Assembly (NCBI GenBank): GCA_031268545.1
Contig: JAIRXD010000006.1
Span: 1 to 11,084, forward strand
Origin: Puniceicoccales bacterium
GTDB taxonomy: Bacteria; Verrucomicrobiota; Verrucomicrobiia; Opitutales; LL51
Direction: 5' to 3'
DNA length: 11,084 bases
This document shows positions 1-5,617 of this stretch, one piece after another. The position numbers and the translations under genes were made by a program. Under the pieces are notes generated by a model that saw only the letters and a program-made list of their open reading frames with translations, was not told the origin of the DNA and did no database searches. Positions within the stretch are counted from its first letter, which is position 1, and each line of letters begins with the position of its first letter.

Positions 1-1
1 C

Positions 2-127
2 TGTGTTATTCGCATTGGATATAACCTATCCAGAGATAATTGGAGTCTAGATATGGGACTAGAGTCTCAGCTAGGTAAAAAGTGGAAAGATTATTCTGGT
101 ACCATATCCGCATCATATTCTTTCTAA
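2..127 (+). CDS. C-terminal end of an outer-membrane beta-barrel / autotransporter-type protein (partial, 5' end outside window)
   Basis: Reading from base 2, a frame is open for 41 codons up to TAA at 125-127. The peptide has alternating polar and hydrophobic residues in strand-length blocks (for example around GYNLSRDNWSL and GTISASYSF) and ends in aromatic residues with a terminal phenylalanine. That C-terminal Phe with alternating pattern is the classic signature recognised by the BAM complex in outer-membrane barrels, including autotransporter beta-domains. A rho-independent terminator follows 28 nt after the stop, which supports this being the true end of a gene. The family cannot be named from 41 residues; autotransporter barrel or another porin-like barrel are both possible. 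The frame is too short to exclude a chance ORF by itself, but the terminator and the terminal strand pattern make a real gene likely. Confidence 0.6.
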   Translation, partial: CVIRIGYNLSRDNWSLDMGLESQLGKKWKDYSGTISASYSF

Positions 128-155
128 TCTCAACAAATATTAATAATCATAGCAG

Positions 156-180
156 CGCCATCCAATCGGGTGGCGTTTTT
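156..180 (+). terminator. Rho-independent terminator after the outer-membrane protein gene
   Basis: An 8-bp stem, CGCCATCC (156-163) pairing with GGGTGGCG (168-175, one T-G pair), closes an AATC tetraloop and is followed directly by five Ts (176-180). It sits 28 nt after the stop of the partial upstream gene and just before the dnaN promoter, so it separates the two transcription units. Confidence 0.85.
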
Positions 181-196
181 GTTGGATGGCTTTTGG

Positions 197-226
197 TTGA
201 CAATATCTTCGAATTTACTGTATATT
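197..226 (+). promoter_or_regulatory. Probable sigma-70 type promoter of dnaN
   Basis: A perfect -35 box TTGACA (197-202) and a good -10 box TATATT (221-226) are separated by 18 nt. Transcription would be expected to begin near 232-234, only about 6-8 nt before the preferred dnaN ATG at 240. The mRNA would be nearly leaderless. Confidence 0.65.
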
Positions 227-239
227 GATTAGGCATTAT

Positions 240-1370
240 ATGAAATTTGTAGCCAGTAAAGAAGCGGTGTTATCTGCATTGCAGCAAGTATCAAATATCG
301 TCGGAACCAGGCCATCGATGCCGGTTTTATCTAATGTACTGATGGAGGCCGATCTGGATAGCGGTATGGTCTCCTTCACAACCACAAACCTGGATATGGG
401 AATTCATTGTAGCCTGAATGCCAAGATATCCGAGTCCGGCGGCGTCACATTGCCGACAAAAAAATTATTCATGATTGTTAAATCTCTTCCCGGCAATGAT
501 CTGACCATCGAAATGCTGGATAATCTGCGGGTTAAAATTTCATCCAATGGTTCAACTTTTATATTGCCTGGCCTGGATCAAACCGAATTTCCCAAATTGT
601 CAAAAATTGATGAAATCGGTGGTATTACCCTGGGGCAGGAGGATTTTTCTCATATGTTAAAAAATGTTTCCTATGCCCAGTCGAAGGACGAAAATAGGTA
701 TATTTTAAATGGTGTATATTTTTCCATCGAAGAGGATAGGATCAATCTGGTGGCCACCGATGGTCGGAGATTGAGCCTCATTTCTAAAAAATTTGACGAA
801 AAAATTGATTTTAAATCGGTTATAATTCCTGCCAAAACCGTGCTGGAGTTGGAGCGTATGTTGGGCATCGGAGAAACCTTGGATATCTATTCCGATGGCC
901 GGCAGATTTCCTTCCGGGTCCAGGTGGATGGCGAAGGGGATTCTGGGTTGGCAGATATTATCCGCATTGTTTCAAAGGTTGTTGATGGTAAATATCCTAA
1001 TTATAAACAGGTAATTCCTTCAACCACCGAACATCGTGTAAGATTGGATCGGGAAAGATTTCTGGAAATGGTCCAAAGGGTTTCCATTGTTGCCGATGAT
1101 AAAAATTGTTCCATAAGGTTTAAAATATTCAACAATTCCATCGAGGCCCATTCATTTAGTCAGGCCAGTGGTGAAGCCAATGAAGCCATGGCTATTGCCT
1201 ACGAAGAGGTTCCGGTCGAAGCTGCATTCAACCCCAGATTTATCTCCGATCCGCTACGGGCTTTGGCAAAGGATGAGGTATATTTTGAGTTCAAAGATGA
1301 GCTCAGTCCCGGGGTATTTAAAGATACCAATGGCCTGGTGTGTGTGGTCATGCCATTGAGACTTAACTAG
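240..1370 (+). CDS. dnaN: DNA polymerase III subunit beta (sliding clamp)
   Basis: DnaN forms the ring-shaped dimer that holds DNA polymerase III on the template and serves as docking site for other replication and repair proteins. The product is 376 residues, close to the usual 365-385. The N-terminus (MKFVASKEAVLSALQQVSNIVG), the central ATDGRRLSL (172-180) and the C-terminal VVMPLRL (369-375) are typical of the family and cover all three clamp domains. ATG 240 is chosen because it gives the standard N-terminus; an in-frame TTG at 225 would lie inside the -10 box. One oddity is an acidic insertion at about 227-240 just before the conserved SKVVDGKYPNYKQVIP block. No dnaA, recF or cluster of DnaA boxes is seen here, so this does not look like a dnaA-dnaN origin cluster. 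The next gene starts 6 nt after the stop and is probably co-transcribed. Confidence 0.96.
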   Translation: MKFVASKEAVLSALQQVSNIVGTRPSMPVLSNVLMEADLDSGMVSFTTTNLDMGIHCSLNAKISESGGVTLPTKKLFMIVKSLPGNDLTIEMLDNLRVKISSNGSTFILPGLDQTEFPKLSKIDEIGGITLGQEDFSHMLKNVSYAQSKDENRYILNGVYFSIEEDRINLVATDGRRLSLISKKFDEKIDFKSVIIPAKTVLELERMLGIGETLDIYSDGRQISFRVQVDGEGDSGLADIIRIVSKVVDGKYPNYKQVIPSTTEHRVRLDRERFLEMVQRVSIVADDKNCSIRFKIFNNSIEAHSFSQASGEANEAMAIAYEEVPVEAAFNPRFISDPLRALAKDEVYFEFKDELSPGVFKDTNGLVCVVMPLRLN

Positions 1371-1376
1371 TTAGAT

Positions 1377-2204
1377 ATGCTATGCTGGTCCGTAGGCTAT
1401 ACCTTTTTAGCTATCATTGTATATTTTTACTATTTATTTAGGTTTCCATTTGTAGCTGATAAAAATCATTACCCGTTGCCCAGAATCATGATTCGGCCGG
1501 ACAGAGTGTTTATTGCTTTAATATTTTTGCCGGTAAGTCATGTGGTTTTGTGCAGCTTTATTAAGCAGTTATATGATCTTTTGGATATCAAAATCGACGA
1601 GATGATGATAGTTTTATTAGGTGGTGCCATTGCCAATGTCTGTGAATTGGTTTTGGCTATTTATATCATCCGAAAGGAATCGCTCCTGGATTGCCTAAAA
1701 TCTGATTTTAGAAATTTAATAAAAAATATTTTCCCGGCACTTGGCCGTAGTCTGATATGTTTTTTAATATCAATTCCATTATTGATATTTTGTGAAATTT
1801 TTTGGAAGAAATTTTTAATCCTCCTAATGGATAATAAAATTATCCATATCAATCTTGATGCGCAGTATCTTGTGGGCCATTTTGCCCAGGTGGATTCGGG
1901 GCTCAAGCTTAGCCTGATGTTGATAAATACGATCCTATTATGTCCGATGATGGAGGAAATTATCTTTAGATTTCTGTTATATAGGTTTCTTAAATTGCGG
2001 ATGGCCTATTTGGCCGGGATGCTGATTAGCTCAGTGGTATTTGCCACAATGCATTGCAATTTGGCCCTATGGCTCCCTTTATTTGCAATGGGTTTGATTT
2101 TGGTACATAGCTATGAACGCTTCGGGAACCTACTTATTCCCATAGCTATCCATGCGATTTTTAATATGCTAACCACCTGTGTACTCTATTGGCAATATTT
2201 TTAA
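1377..2204 (+). CDS. CPBP-family intramembrane metalloprotease (Abi/CAAX protease-like)
   Basis: A 275-residue, very hydrophobic protein with about seven or eight predicted membrane segments (roughly 5-25, 45-65, 78-98, 122-142, 175-190, 205-225, 228-246 and 250-273). The catalytic motifs of the CPBP family are all present: EEIIFR (E193, E194, R198), FxxxH (FATMH, H226) and HxxxN (HAIFN, H259 and N263). The family includes eukaryotic CAAX prenyl endopeptidase Rce1 and bacterial proteins acting in bacteriocin immunity, protein maturation or unknown roles; the substrate here cannot be told. It lies 6 nt after dnaN with no strong Shine-Dalgarno, so it probably depends on dnaN transcription. There is no obvious functional link to the clamp and no bacteriocin gene nearby. 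Confidence 0.88.
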   Translation: MLCWSVGYTFLAIIVYFYYLFRFPFVADKNHYPLPRIMIRPDRVFIALIFLPVSHVVLCSFIKQLYDLLDIKIDEMMIVLLGGAIANVCELVLAIYIIRKESLLDCLKSDFRNLIKNIFPALGRSLICFLISIPLLIFCEIFWKKFLILLMDNKIIHINLDAQYLVGHFAQVDSGLKLSLMLINTILLCPMMEEIIFRFLLYRFLKLRMAYLAGMLISSVVFATMHCNLALWLPLFAMGLILVHSYERFGNLLIPIAIHAIFNMLTTCVLYWQYF

Positions 2205-2206
2205 AA

Positions 2207-2323
2207 GTGATATTTTTTATAATTTTTATGAATTTTGTGCCGGATAAAATTTTTATATTATTTACTATGTTATCAAATGGATATCTTAGTTTGGACGATG
2301 AAGTGACGATAAACTTTAAATAA
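2207..2323 (+). CDS. Possible small ORF / leader peptide directly before tsaE
   Basis: An open frame from GTG 2207 (38 codons), with internal ATG alternatives at 2228 (31 codons) and 2267 (18 codons), ends with TAA at 2321-2323, one base before the GTG start of tsaE. The longest version would begin with a short hydrophobic stretch (MIFFIIFMNFV) and end in a more polar tail (SLDDEVTINFK). None of the three starts has a clear ribosome binding site, and the region is strongly AT-rich, where short hydrophobic frames arise easily. If real, it could couple translation to tsaE, which itself lacks a Shine-Dalgarno. I cannot assign a function. Confidence 0.2.
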   Translation: MIFFIIFMNFVPDKIFILFTMLSNGYLSLDDEVTINFK

Positions 2324-2324
2324 T

Positions 2325-2783
2325 GTGGATATTATCAGCAGATTTCGCTCTGGTTATGAATCCAATTCACCAGAGGAGACGGTCGAGGCCGGATGGTTTT
2401 TTGGATCCATTATGGCGGAGAATTCCATGGTGGCTTTGGCCGGCGATTTTGGTGCCGGGAAGACCACCTTTGTTAGAGGTGTGGCTAAATTTTTTGGAAT
2501 TATGGATAGTATTACTAGTCCAACTTTTAATATATTTTTACTTTATTCCGGCCGAATTAATCTCCTGCATATGGATGCCTATCGGTTGAATCATCCACGG
2601 GAGATCGAAGCCATCGCCCTGGAGGATTTCTTGATACCACCATTCGGGTTATTGGTTGAATGGCCCGATAACCTTGGGCTATTCCATTGGGATTATAGAT
2701 TGGGTTTTTCCATAAATTCTATGGGTGGTAGAATTATAAGGTTAGAAATTGACGAAACCGGGACATCGAATACCATTGGCTGA
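2325..2783 (+). CDS. tsaE: tRNA threonylcarbamoyladenosine biosynthesis ATPase TsaE
   Basis: TsaE is the ATPase that works with TsaB and TsaD to transfer threonylcarbamoyl to A37 of ANN-decoding tRNAs (t6A). The 152-residue product has the family's features in order: SPEET near the N-terminus (15-19), Walker A GDFGAGKTT (40-48), the SPTF segment (65-68), HMDAYRL (82-88) and VEWPDNL (111-117). The length is typical. The start is GTG 2325: the frame has a stop at 2310-2312 and no ATG or other clear initiator before the conserved SPEET region. No Shine-Dalgarno is visible upstream. The stop overlaps the next start by one base (TGATG), so pgi is very likely translationally coupled to it. Confidence 0.93.
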   Translation: MDIISRFRSGYESNSPEETVEAGWFFGSIMAENSMVALAGDFGAGKTTFVRGVAKFFGIMDSITSPTFNIFLLYSGRINLLHMDAYRLNHPREIEAIALEDFLIPPFGLLVEWPDNLGLFHWDYRLGFSINSMGGRIIRLEIDETGTSNTIG

Positions 2784-4348
2784 TGGCAGAGGATTTTTTC
2801 GAAAGATATTTTTGGGCTGAGGATCTTGGAATTGGTGTGGATGTGAGCCGTATTCATAATTATTCCAATGACTATGGGAATTTAAATCAGAAAATAACTA
2901 GAGCTTTTAATGCCATGGCTGCACTGGAAAGCGGTGGCATTGCCAATGGCGATGAGAATAGGATGGTGGGACATTATTGGCTTAGGAATTCTGGCCTGGC
3001 TCCAACGGTTGGGATAAAGTCAGAAATAGAAAATAGCATTACCCAGATCGAGCGATTTGCCCTGGCGGTACATAAGGGCGATATTGTCGGCCAAGATGGT
3101 CGCTTTAAAAATGTTTTATGCCTGGGAATTGGCGGTTCTGCCCTGGGGCCTAGGTTGATTTCAACGGCTCTTTCAAATCCAAAGAAGGATAAGATGAAGC
3201 TCTATTTTATCGATAATACAGATCCGGATGGCATCGATTATATGGCCGATATTTTAGATGGACAGCTCGGGAAGACCCTGGTGATTTGTATGTCAAAATC
3301 CGGAGGCACCCAGGAGACAAAGAATGCCCTGATTGAGATCGAGCAACTCTATAATAGCCACGGGCTTACATTTTCTAGGCATGCCTTGGCTGTGACCTGC
3401 AAGGATAGTAAGTTGGACCATCAGGCCAAAAAGGATGGCTGGATTAGCCGCTTTCCCATGTGGGACTGGGTTGGTGGACGAACCAGTGTAACTTCTGTGG
3501 TTGGCCTCCTGCCAGCTGCGTTGCAAGGTATTGATTTTAAGAAATTTTTATCCGGTGCCAGGGATATGGATTCCATCAGCCGTCGCCAAATAGAAGAAAA
3601 TCCGGCGATGGTTTTGGCCGTGGCCTGGTATTCTGCTTCCCTGGGCCACGGGAAAAAAGACATGGTGGTGATCCCCTATAAAGACAGGCTGGGGCTGTTC
3701 ACTTCCTATCTACAGCAATTGATAATGGAGTCCCTTGGTAAACGTCATGACGCCAATGGTTTAGAAGTGCATCAGGGTATTTCTGTCTATGGCAACAAGG
3801 GATCGACGGATCAGCATGCCTATGTGCAGCAACTGAGGGATGGTCTGGATAATTTTTTTGTCACATTTATAGAGGTACTGAAAGCAAGGGTCGGTGAGTC
3901 AATCGATATCGAGCCTGGGGTAAAAACCGGTGATTACCTTGAGGGGTTTTTTCTCGGTACACGGCTTGCCCTAACAGAGTCTGGCCGAGAATCAATTACT
4001 CTGACCATCCGCGAAATGAACGCCTATTATATGGGCATTTTAATCGCTTTATATGAGCGAGCAGTGGGATTTTATGCGTCGCTAATCAATGTCAATGCCT
4101 ATGATCAGCCGGGAGTTGAGGCCGGTAAAAAGGCCGCAAAGGATGTACTTCGGGTTCAGCAATTGATCCTGGAATATTTATCTTCCCAAAATACCAATAT
4201 GACCTCCTTGGAAATTGCCGAGGCCATTGGTGGGGATAAAGAATTGGTATTTAAGTTATTAGAGCATTTAGCTGCCAATGGTCGGGTCAGCCGGGAATGG
4301 AGCGATAGTGTCAGAAACCTAAAATATATGACAAAAATTAGCGATTAG
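2783..4348 (+). CDS. pgi: Glucose-6-phosphate isomerase with C-terminal winged-helix-like extension
   Basis: This cytosolic enzyme interconverts glucose 6-phosphate and fructose 6-phosphate in glycolysis and gluconeogenesis. The SIS-fold phosphate loop SKSGGTQET, the GGRTS block (R233), the catalytic MESLGK glutamate (E316), QHA histidine (H345) and the signature ending YDQPGVEAGK (K449) are all seen, matching rabbit PGI R272, E357, H388 and K518. The catalytic core ends near residue 454. Residues about 455-521 form an extra helical segment of winged helix-turn-helix type: a helix (VLRVQQLILEYL), then TSLEIAEAIGG, then a recognition-like helix (KELVFKLLEHLAANGRV). Its role is unknown. The total of 521 residues is longer than the compact (~450) bacterial form. 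ATG 2783 overlaps the tsaE stop. Confidence 0.95.
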   Translation: MAEDFFERYFWAEDLGIGVDVSRIHNYSNDYGNLNQKITRAFNAMAALESGGIANGDENRMVGHYWLRNSGLAPTVGIKSEIENSITQIERFALAVHKGDIVGQDGRFKNVLCLGIGGSALGPRLISTALSNPKKDKMKLYFIDNTDPDGIDYMADILDGQLGKTLVICMSKSGGTQETKNALIEIEQLYNSHGLTFSRHALAVTCKDSKLDHQAKKDGWISRFPMWDWVGGRTSVTSVVGLLPAALQGIDFKKFLSGARDMDSISRRQIEENPAMVLAVAWYSASLGHGKKDMVVIPYKDRLGLFTSYLQQLIMESLGKRHDANGLEVHQGISVYGNKGSTDQHAYVQQLRDGLDNFFVTFIEVLKARVGESIDIEPGVKTGDYLEGFFLGTRLALTESGRESITLTIREMNAYYMGILIALYERAVGFYASLINVNAYDQPGVEAGKKAAKDVLRVQQLILEYLSSQNTNMTSLEIAEAIGGDKELVFKLLEHLAANGRVSREWSDSVRNLKYMTKISD

Positions 4349-4350
4349 CA

Positions 4351-4375
4351 TTGACATCTCGGGAGAGGATATAAT
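4351..4375 (+). promoter_or_regulatory. Probable rpsU promoter with unusual spacing
   Basis: A perfect -10 hexamer TATAAT (4370-4375) is preceded by a perfect TTGACA (4351-4356), but the gap is only 13 nt instead of the usual 16-18. The -10 alone is well placed: transcription from about 4382 gives a leader of about 21 nt carrying the rpsU Shine-Dalgarno. TTGACA begins three bases after the pgi stop. It is unclear whether the -35-like box is used. Confidence 0.5.
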
Positions 4376-4402
4376 TCTACAATCAATTTAGAGGTAATTT
4401 AA

Positions 4403-4603
4403 ATGTCGGTTAGCGTTAATTTGCGTAAAGGTGAGACCATTGATAAGGCGTTGAGGCGTCTAAAGAAAAAGCTTGAACGGGAAAATGTTCTAAGGGATGC
4501 ACGGGCGAAACGCTATTTTGAGAAGCCCTGCGAAAAGAGAAGGCGTAAGGAAAAGATTGCCAAGTTCAATAATATGTTGCGGATGCGCTACGAGAATTCC
4601 TGA
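4403..4603 (+). CDS. rpsU: 30S ribosomal protein S21
   Basis: S21 is a small, very basic protein of the 30S platform near the anti-Shine-Dalgarno end of 16S rRNA, important in initiation on natural mRNAs. The 66-residue product shows the typical start MSVSVNLRKGE, the conserved DKALRRLKKK helix (about 14-23) and a lysine/arginine-rich C-terminus (EKRRRKEK). The length is within the 57-71 usual for the family. A good Shine-Dalgarno GAGGT (4391-4395) lies 7 nt before ATG 4403, the strongest ribosome binding site in this part of the window. Together with its own -10 box this suggests high and partly independent expression from pgi. Confidence 0.95.
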   Translation: MSVSVNLRKGETIDKALRRLKKKLERENVLRDARAKRYFEKPCEKRRRKEKIAKFNNMLRMRYENS

Positions 4604-4699
4604 TTTTGATTTATAACCGGTTTCGGGCAGAGGTTTTTTCTGTTTTTAAATTTATTGTAATCAGTACTGAAATCTGCACAATCTCCTAGGCGGTTCTGG

Positions 4700-5617
4700 A
4701 TGCGAATATTGGTGACAGGTGGTGCTGGATTTCTGGGTAGGCATTGCGCGAGAAGGTTGCTATCCATTGGCAACGATGTGACTGTAGTAGATAACTTTAG
4801 GAAGGGTAAACCTGTGGCCTTGGATTCCAGCCTAAAGATCCATGAAGGCGATTGCGGTGACATGGCTTTTATCCGGTCGATTTTAAAAAATAATGCCATT
4901 GATTGTGTGATACATTTGGCAGATTATAATCAGATTAATGAATCTAACCAGTTGCCATTGAAGTATTACTCGAATAATTTCGTGGCTATGATGTTCCTGC
5001 TGCAGGCCGTTATGAGTGAAAATGTAAAAAAATTCATCTTCGCTTCCTCGGCCCAGGTTTACGGAAACGTCAGTGAGCACCTGATTACCGAGGCTACGAT
5101 TCCCAATCCAATCAATCCATATGGCGAAACTAAGTTATTCTGCGAAAAGATGTTGCATGCTGTAGCGGGCCAAAATCATATCAACTATGCGGTGTTTCGG
5201 CATTTCGATATTGTTGGGCCAAATTGTCCCTGGGATTTGGATTCTATCAAAAATGGCCGGGCTTTCGAGTTATTTGGTACTGATTATCCCACCGCCGACG
5301 GTACCAATGAACGGGACTATATCCATGTGGACGATGCGGTGGAGCCCTATGGGTTGGTTTTGCCACTGCTATCAACCCATGGATTTGCAGGCACTTACAA
5401 TATAAGTACCGGACGATCGACTTCGATGAAAGATGTGGTGGCCATCCTAGGTAAAGCGATCGGACGCGAGATCAAAGTGCTGGAAAATGCCAAAAATGTT
5501 TTTGAACCGGAGAGATTAGTTGCCGAACCAAGGAAAGCCCAGATGGAGCTCGGTTGGCACCTGGAACACAACGATATAGATGAAATTATTCGATCAGTCC
5601 TTGGGGCTGAAAAATAA
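4700..5617 (+). CDS. NAD-dependent sugar-nucleotide epimerase, GalE-like, internally shortened
   Basis: An extended short-chain dehydrogenase of the UDP-glucose 4-epimerase group. Seen: Rossmann loop GGAGFLG (7-13), VVDNFRKG after the second strand, HLAD (72-75), SSAQVYG (116-122), the catalytic pair Y141 and K145 in NPYGETK, RDYIHVDD (205-212), YNISTG and the C-terminal ELGWH segment. The match to GalE is strong over most of its length. However, the product has 305 residues against about 330-340: the part between RHFD (167-170) and LFGTDYPT (191-198) lacks about 25 residues that in GalE hold the substrate-binding helix (usually HLIPLVLQVA-like), and the Asn of the usual RYFN is Asp (D170). 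The reaction may therefore differ from UDP-glucose/UDP-galactose exchange. It lies between rpsU and the convergent glgB. No good Shine-Dalgarno precedes ATG 4700. Confidence 0.85.
   Translation: MRILVTGGAGFLGRHCARRLLSIGNDVTVVDNFRKGKPVALDSSLKIHEGDCGDMAFIRSILKNNAIDCVIHLADYNQINESNQLPLKYYSNNFVAMMFLLQAVMSENVKKFIFASSAQVYGNVSEHLITEATIPNPINPYGETKLFCEKMLHAVAGQNHINYAVFRHFDIVGPNCPWDLDSIKNGRAFELFGTDYPTADGTNERDYIHVDDAVEPYGLVLPLLSTHGFAGTYNISTGRSTSMKDVVAILGKAIGREIKVLENAKNVFEPERLVAEPRKAQMELGWHLEHNDIDEIIRSVLGAEK

Noticed and set aside
225..239. TTG at 225 as the dnaN start, adding five residues.
   Set aside because: It lies within the likely -10 box and gives an N-terminal addition not typical of DnaN; ATG 240 yields the standard start.
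1836..1848. A DnaA-box-like word (TTATCCATA) near dnaN, hinting at a replication origin.
   Set aside because: A single imperfect match inside the CPBP gene, no cluster, no AT-rich unwinding element with repeats and no dnaA nearby.
1377..2204. CPBP protein as an abortive-infection defence gene.
   Set aside because: The family is often labelled Abi, but no other defence gene is near and it sits after dnaN; the catalytic motifs only support a membrane protease.
4614..4642. Possible terminator after rpsU (AACC with GGTT followed by Ts).
   Set aside because: The outer stem has only 4 bp around a 13-nt loop, and the alternative CCG/CGG hairpin has 3 bp and is not next to the T-run. Too weak to annotate.
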